A stretch of DNA of 54,721 nucleotides from Thamnocephalis sphaerospora (taxonomy: Eukaryota > Zoopagomycota > Zoopagomycetes > Zoopagales > Sigmoideomycetaceae): NCBI GenBank assembly GCA_003614735.1, contig KZ992455.1:1-54721 (forward strand), read 5' to 3'. The notes beneath the pieces were generated by a model that saw only the letters and a program-made list of their open reading frames with translations, had not been told where the DNA came from and made no database searches. The translations under genes and the position numbers were made by a program. The first letter of the stretch is position 1. Every line of letters starts with the position of its first letter. Positions 12,487 to 25,980 of the stretch are shown here, one piece after another.

Positions 12487-12673
12487 CTTGGCAACTACAC
12501 TGGTCGCAGCGCGGCAGACAATGCAAGGAACGAGCCGACATCACGGCTTTAGTCTGGACCACTCCGCACTGCTCCTTCGCCTAACCACTCCATATGTTCT
12601 CCAGTAACATGGCGGTACCGCATAAATAGAGTGTTTGTTGCCGCTAGAATAGCGAGTCAGCGTGTGCGAGGAA

Positions 12674-13863
12674 CTACCGTGTAAACTGCGTATTGCTAGT
12701 AGTGCTTTGCAGCAGATACGGATCGCCGCTGCCAAAGGACAGATGCGTCGACGCAACGTGCCTGCCATACTGCCCGTGTTCAAGTCCACAGTCGACGCAC
12801 GACACGGCAGCGGCCGACGTAAGCGCCACGTCATCCTCACCGCCAGCTGGGCGACCGGCACGTAACGTGTAGGATTGTCGGACACGCGATAGAAACGATG
12901 GCGATAGCGCGGGTGGAGACTGAGTGGACGGAGAGTCTACGCCGCTTACAGCCTGGCCCAGGCGGCGCGCCTGCTCCAGTTGCTTTACGACCAGACGCCC
13001 TACAAGGCATGCTGGCATTTAGGATCAGCAGCTAGAAACCGATACTGTTGCCCTCTGTCCCGCCGTTACCTACAGTCGATGGCGTAAAAGACAACCGAGT
13101 CGGGTCCGAGTGGCGCCCAGATGACGAGCATGGCACATACAGCGTTGATCATGCCAGCCAGAAAAAAGTAGGTAAGGCCCTCACGGCGTAGCACTGTAAA
13201 GACATACGTATCTCCATGGCGCGCATATTGCTGTATCACATGTACAAAACAGGCGGTGATAAAGCCATTACCAAGCAGACAAATAATGGGCTTCATCAAC
13301 ACTATCAGCAGCGTATAGTCGAGCGTGCAGCCAGAGTGGCCTGGCGATATGGTGGGCGTTGTAGTCAGCAGAATAAAGGCAGCGTAGGGCAGATGAAGGG
13401 TGACTAGCATCAGGCCAATGTACAAGACAGCACGCGATCGCCCGCTTGAATAGTAGGCCTTGAGCGTAAGCATGATGCCCGCGATAGCATCGGCCACGTT
13501 GTTGAGCGTGACCGAACTGCGTATCATGATGGCGCAGCTGACGCCTAATCCCCACCCGTAAAGCTCAAGATGTGCCAGCAGCGTGACCAAGCTGTAGACC
13601 ACCGTGGCAGTAGCCTGCGCTGTACTCAGCCAGTAGGACTGCTTGCGTGCTTGGGCTAGCAGTGCACATGCGCGCGCCAAGGTAGATATGCTGTATACCA
13701 GCAGTATCGTCGAAAGCAGCACTGCCAGTTGCACCAGCACCACTGATGCACGCAAGTTGGCCCAATCTCCCGGAATATCCGATGACTGGTTCGTGGGCCG
13801 AGGCAGCGACCGTCGGTGAAGGATAGCGCGCGATGCAATGTCAGGAGGCAGGTGACCGAGCAT
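12674..13863 (-). CDS. Multi-pass membrane protein, unknown function
   Basis: Two minus-strand exons (13863-13074 and 12999-12674, intron 74 nt starting GTAGGT) give 371 residues. After a hydrophilic N-terminus of about 30 residues there are six to seven hydrophobic segments: VVLVQLAVLLSTILLVYSIS, TVVYSLVTLLAHLELYGWGL, a moderately hydrophobic VADAIAGIMLTLKAYY, VLYIGLMLVTLHLPYAAFIL, LLIVLMKPIICLLGNGFITA and TYFFLAGMINAVCAMLVIWA. The C-terminal tail of about 100 residues, rich in Ser and Pro, is presumably cytoplasmic. The topology resembles a fungal receptor-like 7TM protein, but no family signature is recognised and a transporter or scaffold cannot be excluded. It is unrelated at a glance to the 7TM protein at 52.3 kb. 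Confidence 0.65.
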
Positions 13864-14520
13864 GTCCTTGCAGCCTGCAAATAAATAAAAGACGAAATGA
13901 TAGATTACTTATGGATGCGCTGGAATAGGCGGGGCGTGCAAAAGTAGCACTGTCAGAATTGCAGCATTAAAGGACGAGCTGCGTGACTTGTTCTGCCGAC
14001 TGCTGCAATATAACATGCAAATATGCACAAGCAACGGCCATCACTTTGTGCGAGGCGCGTGGCTTCCAGCTCAGCAACCTACAGCGCAACAACACGTCTA
14101 TTGGTGCCAGTGCTAGATGCTGGCAAGTGCCAGGAACGCTGCGCGCCGAGATAGTCGCCCGCTGAGTCCATAGCTGGATGGCATATGCACCATGGGTCGT
14201 CGGCGCTGCAGTGCATTCCACCGCGGCCGTAGATGTCACCGCGTGGCTCAGCATTGGTTGGTATCGGTGGATTAGCAGTATTATCGAAAAGCACACGTTG
14301 CACCTATCGTTGCCATGTCTCTTGCGCTCAACCGGCGACATTCAAGTGTCTGCATGCTTGCTGTTGGCAGCATGCAGCTTGCTTGCATAGCTCTCCAGCG
14401 TGCACATGCCCTGCACCAATATCGTCTCAATCCGGTTGCGCCAGAGTCTCTTTGACAGCAGTCCGGTCAACCCTGCATGGCCTCGTGCCGCCTACGTTGT
14501 CCTCGCTATCCTTTCCCGCT
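13864..14520. other. Intergenic region, no gene recognised
   Basis: About 650 nt between the divergent membrane-protein and I9 genes. Short open frames on both strands show no recognisable domain. It presumably holds both promoters. Confidence 0.4.
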
Positions 14521-14888
14521 ATGCTTCTGGTCCCGTCGCTCCTTGCCACCGTCATGAGCAGCGTTTTTATCGTGGAATTCACCGACAACAACGAGGGTGC
14601 TTTGGCAGCCTACCGGACTGAACTAGGCCGACGCAACCTGGCAGAGCGCGTTACCGAGCGCTTCGTCTATTCTACAGCCATGAATGGCGTTTCCATCGAG
14701 ACTGACGAGAACACCGCTACCGACATCGGCACGTTTCCAATGGTTGTGCGTGTATCGCGCGCGGTAAGTGCCAGTTGCTATGCAGACTACAGCAGCCAAC
14801 GGGGGACGCTCACTCTTCCTAGACTATTGCGCATCAACAGGGCACCTCGTCGTTGACGCAGTGTACCGACAAGCGAGCGGCTGCGTAG
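14521..14888 (+). CDS. Free-standing Inhibitor_I9 (subtilisin propeptide-like) protein
   Basis: Two exons (14521-14763 and 14823-14888, intron 14764-14822, GTAAGT...TAG) encode 102 residues. The body is one I9 fold: beta strand SVFIVEF, helix EGALAAYRTEL, then RFVYSTAMNGVSIETDEN and FPMVVRVSRA, matching the propeptides of the two subtilases in this window (for example SGAFIAEF...NGISFEA...LPMVKSVWPM). No protease domain follows; exon 2 adds only 21 residues, rich in Gln and Thr, and then a stop. Such stand-alone I9 proteins, like yeast Pbi2, inhibit or chaperone subtilases in trans. The N-terminus MLLVPSLLATV is a possible but weak signal sequence; starting at Met12 would give a cytosolic protein. 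The intron sits at the same residue and phase (0) as intron 1 of the subtilase at 33-37 kb. Confidence 0.78.
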
Positions 14889-15011
14889 GCTAGTCCTGCC
14901 AGGACACCGTGTGCTTAATGTTCACTGAAATGCCACCGCCTATCATAACAATAAAGTTTGCTTAGCATACGCAGGCACCATTACACCCAAATTGACGCGC
15001 ACGAGTATCAA

Positions 15012-16282
15012 CTACGGCTTGGGCGTGGCACGCTTCAGCCAACTGGTAAGTGCAGTAGCACGCGGCTTAGCGCTGGCAGGCTTTTCTTGGACTGGCGCAG
15101 CAGTAGTCTCTGTGGCACTGGCAGCTGCGGCATCGGCTGCTACCGCTGTCTTGGCAACGGAAAGGTTCCAGTCTTTGCTGTCCAGCAGCAGCATAATGGG
15201 TACGTGATCGCTGGCGCCGTACACCTCGTCGCGAATCTCCGAGGCAAGCACGCGCGGCAGAAGCGATGCGCTCACCACAAAGTAGTCCAGTCGCCAGCCA
15301 AGATACTTTGGTCGACAACCAAAACGGAATGAAAAGTACGAGTAACGCCGCTCGTCAGGATGCAAGTGTCGCCAGGTATCAATCATGGTGGCTTCGCCAG
15401 CGTCATTCGCTCCAAGAATATCACTAAAGCCCTCTCGCTCCTCGTCGGTAAAGCCAGCCGTGCTGCATCATTTACACAGTGCTGTTAGCCTGCATTCATA
15501 GCGGCCATCGCTCTGTTGGTCGGCCTACCGATGGTTCGAGTCTGGACGTGCCAGATCAATTTCAGCGTGCGACACGTTCAAGTCGCCACACCAGACAACG
15601 GGTTTGCGCTGTTCCAGTCGGCGCAGATAGGCGCGCATCTCGCGATCCCACTGCTGGCGTCGTGATAGGCGCACCAGCTTATTGCCCGCGTTGGGGACAT
15701 AGCATGCCACCAGAAAGTAGGTATCGAATTCGAGCGTAATCGTGCGGCCCTCAGTGCAGCCAGCCTCGGCGGTATCCGTCAGTCCATAAGTAGCGGCCAG
15801 CGGCTTGACGCGCGAGAATACAGCCGTGCCCGCTATCGCGCAAAGGGTCAGTCTGCGGTTTCTCTCGTCTGCATACAGTCGCTATACTTACAGTAGCCTT
15901 TCTGCACCGTGCTACATGCGTAGTAAGTATACGGGTAGTCAAGCATGCCCAGTCCTGCTGCAGCCAGCGACGCCGGCGCCTTTTGGAGCTTTGTTTCCTG
16001 CAAGCAGATAATATCGGGCTGCTCGGCGCATACATACGCTTCCATGCCCTTTTTCACAGACGCGTTCATGGAGCATATATTCCATGAAACAATTTTCAGC
16101 GTGCCTTCTGGCTGCGGCGTATATGCGTAGGTACTCGGCATGGTAGTTTGCGTGGGCGCACCGGCAGCCGGCTGCACCTGGTTGCCGCATGTTCTGCCGG
16201 CTGGACGGCGCTTCGCCGGTGGTGCTGGATTCCCCTCACTGGCGCGCTTGCCCAGCCGAGTGGCCGTTGTTTCCTTGGTCAT
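15012..16282 (-). CDS. Apurinic/apyrimidinic endonuclease, ExoIII/APE1 family
   Basis: Three exons (16282-15892, 15832-15529, 15462-15012) give 381 residues in one frame. The enzyme cleaves DNA 5' of abasic sites in base excision repair in the nucleus. After a basic Lys/Arg/Ala/Pro-rich N-terminus of about 60 residues with a likely nuclear signal (PPAKRRP), the ExoIII fold begins: LKIVSWNICSMNA, PDIICLQETKLQ (Mg-binding Glu), GYSGTAVFSR, YFLVACYVPNAG, WCGDLNVSHAEIDL, GFTDEEREGF, GWRLDYFVVS and the catalytic SDHVPIML. All catalytic residues I can place are present. The C-terminal tail of about 50 residues is Ala/Thr-rich and ends LTSWLKRATPKP. It resembles human APE1 rather than yeast Apn2 (no GRF zinc finger). 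Divergent from the helicase gene, 183 nt between start codons. Confidence 0.95.
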
Positions 16283-16465
16283 GCTTTTGGCAGTCTGTGC
16301 GCCGGTAACTACCGTGTCTATGCTGCTGTAGTAGCGAGTACAGCCGTCGTAACAGTGATGGCAGCAATGGCTACGAGAAACAAGGTGAAAAAGCCGCGAA
16401 AAAGATGCGTCGCTGTCGTGTGCTGGTCACTGCTGCAACGTTACTCACCTTTACACACGCGCATC

Positions 16466-19248
<2,783 letters not shown>

Positions 19249-19404
19249 ATGCACCGCATGCAAGGCAACATTGCCGCCAGTAAACCTTGGGCACGGACGA
19301 ATGAGCCTTTGGCCAAATCTGATTCAAACCGTGATTAGCACAACCCACTTTTATACAACATCTGCAACGCCCAAAAGCGCTTCTCCCGGGTAGACTTACG
19401 CAGC

Positions 19405-19476
19405 GGCTTGGTGGTCTAGTGGTATGATTCTCGCTTTGGGTGCGAGAGGTCCCGGGTTCAATTCCCGGCCAAGCCC
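19405..19476 (+). tRNA. tRNA-Pro (anticodon UGG)
   Basis: A 72-nt cloverleaf without intron. The acceptor stem GGCTTGG pairs with CCAAGCC (19469-19475), discriminator C at 19476. The anticodon stem CTCGC/GCGAG encloses loop TTTGGGT with anticodon TGG, which reads CCA and, through wobble, other proline codons. The B box GGTTCAATTCC and T-arm CCGGG/CCCGG are canonical. CCA is not encoded, as expected in a eukaryote. A poly-T terminator is weak (CTCCTTTTGC just downstream). Confidence 0.97.
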
Positions 19477-20856
19477 TGGCTCCTTTTGCAAGAGCGTAGC
19501 TGGACAGGATACGAGCAGTCAGAGGCCATGCGGTGCTGCAGGGGAGAGTGGTTCATCAAAATCAAGGAGACAATGTGTGGTACCATGTCGAAATTTGGAT
19601 TGGAGACCCGCCAATGGTCCAGCCATGAATGAACCAATGTGCTGCATCTGTTGCTCTGTTCTGTCGCAAGTGTAGACTTGGGCAACTAACGAGGCAGTGT
19701 TTGCCGACGTGATGCCCCCTCCCTACAAAGGGCATGCACCGTTTTCTGCCCGTACGTGCCGTGCAAACCCACTCGTGACGTGGCCAGACGTGTGATTTGA
19801 TCCCTAGCATGCCATTGCAACACGAATAGACCACCGCTGCGTGTGATTGTTTAGCAATGCTCTCACCATACAATGCGACCGACACCATCCAGATTGACGT
19901 GGCACTCACCGTGACGCTTGGCAGCATGGTGACAGCGCTTGTTGCGCAGAGCGGGCGGAATGGCGAGATGATGATTCATCCCACCATTTTTGCGCCTGCA
20001 ACCGCCACCGTCCATCTGCCTGTCCATCTGTCCGCTTGTCTAGCTTGTAGGGGCAGCGTGCGAGCGCCCGTGAATGCGGGGAGACGCGGTGTCGGATCGT
20101 GCGACATTGGGACCCGATAGCTTCTAGCTTGGAACTAGCGTCCAGGAGACCGCCAGCGTTGTCGTCCATGCCGGGCGCATCTAAAGCTGGATTTGCGGCA
20201 GCTTGGGCCCCGTACTAAAAGCGGACAAATGCCCGCCTGAGCTGAAGGGGCGGCGGCAATGGACGTGTCCGTTGGTGGCATATACGCTGGCGGTGAACAG
20301 GCCCCGATGCGTCGGCTTAATTTAGCACTGCAGCCACGCAGGCCATGCAACCGACACTTTCACCCACGGGCCGGCTGCCGCTTTCGTCATGCCGCTATGC
20401 ATATCCGCCCACTGTCTGGCGCAGCGGTTATCGCCAGCTTCGCAAGCAGGCCCATCTTGTGGCCACGATGGCGGATGGTGTACCCTACGCCAACCGCCTA
20501 GACGACGGCCAGGGCGACTGGCACAGCGATAACACGTTGCATTGATAGGTGCGCCGTGCAGATATGTTTGCTACTACGTGGACAACAGGCATGCGGCCAG
20601 CCCAAAGATGCGGCGGTGGATCGTGGCGGCAGTCGTTGCTACTCGAGTGCCACATACTTGTTTCGGCGGACATCCCTTGCCTACAGCTGATCGGTATTTG
20701 GTGTGGGTTTGGGGGGCTCCGAATGGCTTAAGAAGCCGCTCGTCCGCGCTGTCGACACGTCGACCCTCATTCATGCCCTCGCTTCATCTCGCGCATCGTT
20801 CTTCTCATTCACATTGCACACTCGGCACCTACCCTGCTATTGCACGCTTATTAGCC
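19477..20856. other. Long intergenic stretch, no gene recognised
   Basis: About 1.4 kb between the tRNA and the GDP-mannose pyrophosphorylase gene. Open frames up to about 120 codons occur on both strands, but none has a recognisable domain, a hydrophobic signal or a consistent intron pattern. No repeat was noticed. The promoter of the downstream gene must lie at the right end. Confidence 0.4.
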
Positions 20857-22348
20857 ATGAAGGCCCTTATTCTTGTCGGCGGTGAGTGTATGCATGTGGC
20901 GCAGGATGACGCCAGCGCAGTGCTTAACATGACCTGCGTCTAGGTTTTGGCACGCGTCTGCGGCCGCTAACCCTCACGCTGCCCAAGCCGCTGGTGGAGT
21001 TTGCCAACAAGCCCATGATTCTCCATCAGATTGAGGCGCTGGTCAAGGTAGGGCTGGCGCAACCGGTGCTACTCTAGCGGCCAACGCTAACCTGATACCA
21101 TACCTACAGGCTGGCGTAACGCACATTGTGCTGGCTGTCAACTACCGCCCCGAGGTGATGGTCGCGGTGTTGGAAAAGTACGAAAAGGAGTTTGGCGTCA
21201 AGATCACCTTTTCCGTAGAGACTGAGCCGCTTGGCACGGGTAAGCGCGTGCGCCTGTGTGAAAGGGTGGACGCAGTTGGCTAACGTGTCGGTGGTATGCA
21301 GCGGGTCCGCTGGCGTTGGCGCGCCAAGTTCTTGCGCAGGACGACAGTCCCTTCTTTGTTCTCAACAGCGATGTTATCTGCGACTTTCCGTTTGAGCAGC
21401 TGCGCGATTTTCATCGTGCCCATGGCCGTGAAGGCACCATTGTGGTAGGTGGCGGGAAGGAGAGTGCAGTGCGATGCTGCAGACCGGCATGCTGAGCGTG
21501 CTATGGCCGATCCGCGCTGCTAGGTCACCAAGGTGGAAGAGCCGTCCAAGTATGGTGTGGTCGTGACCCAGCCAGGCTCGACGCGCATCGATCGCTTCGT
21601 CGAAAAGCCCAAGGTGTTTGTGGGCAACCGCATCAACGCTGGCATCTACATTCTGAACCCTAGCATGCTGGATCGCATTGAGGTAAGCAGCGTGGCAAAA
21701 GTGCTGCACTTGTCGCGCTCATAGGCTAACTTTGCCGCTATCACAGCTGCGCCCCACCTCGATTGAAAAGGAGGTGTTTCCGCCCATGGCAGCCGATTCG
21801 CATCTGCACTCGTTTGACCTGGAGGGCTTCTGGATGGACGTGGGCCAGCCCAAGGATTTCCTTACCGGCACCTGCCTCTACCTGAGCTCGGTGGCCAAGC
21901 GCCAGCCGGAGCTGCTCACGTCGAGCAAGGATGCGTCGTACGTGAATGTCGGCAATGTGCTGGTGGATCCCACCGCCAAAATTGGTGCCAACTGCAAGAT
22001 TGGCCCCAATGTGACCATTGGTCCAGGTGTTGTGGTTGGTGATGGCGTGCGTCTGCAGCGCTGCGTGGTGCTCTCGGGTGCACGCGTCAAGGACCATGCT
22101 TGGGTGAAAAACTCGATTGTCGGCTGGCACTCGACCGTAGGCCGTTGGGTAAGTAGTACCGCCTAGCTGTGTGGCACCTTTACGCAACGACTCACGCGGT
22201 TGTCCTGCACCTATAGGCGCGTCTCGAGGGTGTCACCGTGCTTGGCGACGATGTAAACGTTGCGGACGAAATCTACATCAACGGCGGCTCCGTGCTGCCG
22301 CACAAGAGCATCAACACTTGCATTACCGAGCCGCAGATCATCATGTAA
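20857..22348 (+). CDS. Mannose-1-phosphate guanylyltransferase (GDP-mannose pyrophosphorylase)
   Basis: Multi-exon gene of about 360 residues, the usual length for yeast Psa1/Mpg1. It makes GDP-mannose from GTP and mannose-1-phosphate in the cytosol, feeding glycosylation and cell-wall mannan. Exon 1 ends within the nucleotide-binding signature ([19 protein letters not shown]), continuing [14 protein letters not shown]. Later landmarks are [45 protein letters not shown] and [13 protein letters not shown] left-handed beta-helix of hexapeptide repeats follows ([20 protein letters not shown]), and the protein ends [18 protein letters not shown]. Introns fall after [15 protein letters not shown]-like and near most exon ends, all GT-AG. 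A mirror open frame on the other strand is a shadow. Confidence 0.95.
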
Positions 22349-23174
22349 TCCCTGCCGCTGCTCTTTGAGCTGCTCGTGCAGCAACCTACGTCGGCTGTTG
22401 CCATCGCCACTCTTCGTAATATCGTTCTCTATCTCCGGCGGTGGTCTGGCCACCGTAAGGTCCTTTCTCCCCATGTGTAGATGCTCGTTTTGCCACCTAG
22501 TGACAGCTGGTCTTTCTCTGGCGACGCCTTTTGTGTGTGTGCGCAACGCGCTCTCGTTTCTGCATTTGCGTGCGCACGGTCGCCGCGCTGAGCATCATCC
22601 TATTCCTAGTAAATATGTGTATGAACCGTGCTCTCTCTCTCTCGCGTGTGTGTGCGCATGTGCTGTTCATGTAGAAATCACAGCATATTGGTGGAAATGC
22701 ATGTCAATATAAAGATGTGAATATCAGATAGCATCGGGGCCATGAGTGAGCGCGTGTGGGCACGCAGAGAAGCTTGGTGGATAGGAATAGCAGGTAGCGT
22801 TACCAAAAAGACATGGACGATGGCAGCCAGTGTGCAAGCGGAGCGTGTATCGGTCGGATGCGACCCAAACAGCGCAGATTAGGGGCAGCCGTGGTGTGTG
22901 CTGCTGCGTAGAGATGCAAGCGATGCGGTCCATGGCGTGTGGCTTGAAGAAATGACACGTCATGGCACAGTCCACATGTGCTCTACCAGCAGCGCAGACG
23001 GCAGTGTGGTGGATAGATGGGTAGGCAAAGTGCTAGCTAGGAGAACCAAGAGGCACAGCAGGCAAGGAGAGGCAAGACGCAGGCAAGGAAAGCGAGAAAC
23101 AAACGTAAAGGTATGCAGTCCACTTGGTGATTACACTGATGGCGACAAGCGCAGGTCGGCGCAATAGCAAGTGC
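22349..23174. other. Convergent intergenic region
   Basis: About 830 nt between two converging genes, with pyrimidine-rich 3' UTR sequence, a CT/GT-rich tract at 22630-22660 and no supported gene. AATATAAAG-like sequence near 22707 may act in 3' end formation. Confidence 0.35.
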
Positions 23175-24890
23175 TTATACGGCGGAGGATGGCTTTCGCG
23201 AGCGCATGCTGAACCAGGACTTGATCTGTCGCATAGGTAGAAGCGCCAGTCAGTCGCCTGTACAGCCGCGTGTTCCATACGAATAGACAAGTTCATCTGT
23301 TCAATCACTTACCGCAACCTGCTGGCGAATCTTTTGCGCTCCAGCACGCAAGGAGCCCATGCGTGCTCGGGGTAGGCGATCATGGCTGATGGAGCGCTGT
23401 ATGGCCGCCGATTTAACCGTCTTGGCAGGGGCAGTAGACGTGTCGGGCGCAGAGCGTATGTCCCAATCCTGAGATTAGCGGATCAGAGTATCAAGATGCT
23501 CGCGTATAAGTTGCCATGACAAAAGGCGCCATCAGGGACTATGCTACGTACCACGCCATCTCCGGTGCTTAGCGTGTCCTTGTCGTCATCTGCGCCATCC
23601 TCCTTAACTTGGTCATCGGCCATAAAGCGCGAGAGCTCATTGTTCGCCTCATCGGCAAACACGTCGGCCACGTTCAGGCGCACTGAAATGCGAGGTGATC
23701 CAGCCCGTTCCAGCTCATCGGCGCCCTCGTCGGACACACTGGCCGAGTTGGAGCGGTTGGTGTTCACCGTGTGAACCCGCTTGCGAACCTTCTTGACGGT
23801 GCGCGTAGACGCGTCCTTTGCAGCGCTTCCAACCTGATGCTGCATTGGAGGCGGCGCGCTAAAGGCACGTGCACGCAGCGAAGCACCAGGCGTCACAGCC
23901 GCCATCTGCTCGGCGTACTTGCGCTCGGCAAGCATGACGCGTAGTGCGGTACTCAGATTACGCTGCACATCGCGTGAAATGCTATTCTGGAAGCTGATCC
24001 AGCATTGCATCATGGCAAAAGTGCCATTACGTGCCCATCAGCTAAACAGTCCAAGCACATGATGCTACGGCCTACTTACGTTTTAACGTCGACGGATGGG
24101 ATTTTGAGGAATGGCAGGTAGATGCGCACGGCACACTGCTGCATGTCGCGCTCAGCGGACGAGGCGCAGATGCCTACTGCTTCAGACAGCGGCGTGATGT
24201 AGTCTTCCAGATCGGCCGGAGCAAAGTGCTCGACCACCACCACCAGTAGTTCGGCAGCAGCCAGTTGAGTGTCGGAGCGCTCGGCGTCCAAGGATGCCCT
24301 GATGTATGGAATCAGCGCCACTGCGTCGTGCTGCAGTAGAAGCGTGTAAACCATGTCGATGGCACGTGCTGCACGCCGGTCTTCGCTTTCCTCGGGCAGC
24401 CGATCGGCCAGCTGCATCAGGGCTGGCGCACAGGCAGGCAGATGGGAGAGCAGTTCGGCAGGACGTGTGGCCAGCACACGCTCCAGCAGACCAAGGGTAG
24501 CGTCAGACACTGCATAGTGCGGCGACAGCAGCTGCACAGGCAGAAAAAGGGCAGACGTCATGGGTAAGTGTCCAAGCGGCTTTGCATGGCGCAGCGACAG
24601 CCACTTGCCGCCTTTGCACTTACCAGGCTGGAAAGAGCAGCGTCAACGATGGACAGCTCTACAAGCTCTTCTGGCGCATGGACAGGCGGGCTCAGCTTGG
24701 CCGCGGCTGTTTCGGCTTTAGCAGTAGCCGGGGCGTGATACGTCTCCGCAATACGCTGAAGCACCGAAACGAGCTTGGGCACATTGTGAGCGGTATCGGG
24801 CAGGGCAAGCGTGTCACGAATATACTGAAGCTCCTCTTCGGCGGTCCATGACTTGCGCATGGCCGTGCGAAGTCTGGTAAAGATTGGCAT
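23175..24890 (-). CDS. HEAT/ARM-like helical-repeat protein, unrecognised
   Basis: Minus-strand gene assembled from at least five exons; start MPIFTRLRTAMRKSW at 24890, probable end TAA at 23175-23177 after a short last exon (IKSWFSMRSRKPSSAV). The central region (24076-24600) is alpha-helical with repeated amphipathic helices, for example SDATLGLLERVLATRP, ALMQLADRLPEESEDRR, ALIPYIRASLDAE and LAAAELLVVVVEHF, as in HEAT or armadillo repeats. The C-terminal part is acidic and Ser-rich with basic patches (TVKKVRKRVHTV). It resembles scaffold or microtubule-associated HEAT proteins such as CLASP only in a general way; I do not recognise the family. The GA-rich sequence at 24950-25260 is probably its 5' UTR/promoter. 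Confidence 0.6.
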
Positions 24891-25421
24891 TTTGGCAAAC
24901 GAGCAGCGTCTGGTTGGGCTTCTGCAAGGTCCGCAGGAAAGGCTCGTTCCGGACGAGAAAGAGAAAGAGAGTGGGTGTGAGAGAAAGCGTGGCAAACCGG
25001 TGGCCGCGGCAGATTCAGGCTGGTAACGGGCAGGTAGAAGCGGCAGGCGCAGCACTGGCACTGACGACGTAGAACACAAGGAGGCGGCGGCGGCGGCGGC
25101 CGTTAAGCGTGCGACCGAGTGCAGCAGCGCTGATATGCGAGAATAGCCGAGCGTCCAACGACAAAAGGCAGGCGTGGTATGAAGCGACGCCGTGCGTGCA
25201 AAAGAGCAGGTGCAGTCAAGGAAGAGGGAGAAGAAGAGAGAGAATAGTTTGGAGGAGTCGCGGCAAGCCCAAAGCGGTAGGCAGCAAGTAAAGCAGGCGG
25301 AGAAAAAGGCAGCGGCGTACGCAGCACAGAGACCGAGCGTATGTGGCGGCGACAATAAAAGGAAATAAGGCACAGGTTAGCAAGTGTAGCATGCACCACC
25401 CTGTCACTTGAGCGCGGCGAT

Positions 25422-25443
25422 AGCAGCAGCAGCAGCAGCAGCA
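25422..25443. repeat. (AGC)7 microsatellite
   Basis: Seven perfect AGC units in non-coding DNA upstream of the helical-repeat gene. Confidence 0.9.
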
Positions 25444-25821
25444 ATGATGGTCATGGACGTACATGAACGGCCCAGCGTACGTGCAGATTTGAAGCTCAGC
25501 TGGTAGCTCAGCTGTCTACGCCATCATCCATGCTATTCGGCCAACAGGACTGCATGTGCGGTCAGCGTATCATCGTCCACGGCCGACCTGCATGCGTGCC
25601 ACCAGCCAGCGCATGTGGTCATTGTACCGCCATAGGCCAGTGCCGACGGGCGAGCCATCCGTCCGCCCATTCACCCGCCGAACCGATCGGACACGCCTGC
25701 ACTTGGTCTGGCCGCATTTATTGCGATGGAATAGCATTGCCTGAAATGGGCGTTAGCGTGGTCGTGTCAAGGCCGTCAATACAGAAAAAGGTTGGCCAAT
25801 GCAAGCTTTGGCTGCTGCCGT

Positions 25822-25843
25822 TGCTGCTGCTGCTGCTGCTGCT
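25822..25843. repeat. (TGC)7 microsatellite
   Basis: Seven TGC units in non-coding DNA 3' of the WRNIP1 homologue, in inverse orientation to the array at 25422. Confidence 0.9.
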
Positions 25844-25980
25844 TATACGATGGTCTACCCACAGCCGAGAAGGCGGACGAGCGCCAAGCTAGATGCAAAT
25901 ACACGGTACCCTTGGCAGCGATGGCGGATGCGTGTCTATGGCGCAGCGATCGTTGTGCTATGCCGCGCCACGTTACGCCA

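Larger units (their letters stand above)
24891..25980. other. Intergenic region with two trinucleotide repeats
   Basis: About 1.1 kb without a supported gene. The left part is a purine-rich strand (CT-rich when read in the direction of the minus-strand gene), typical of a fungal promoter. Two CAG/CTG arrays lie at 25422-25443 and 25822-25843. Leucine- or serine-rich open frames here are repeat artefacts. Confidence 0.45.

Noticed and set aside
25103-25464. Leu/Cys-rich minus-strand ORFs
   Set aside because: Products of a CAG/CTG repeat and a CT-rich promoter tract.
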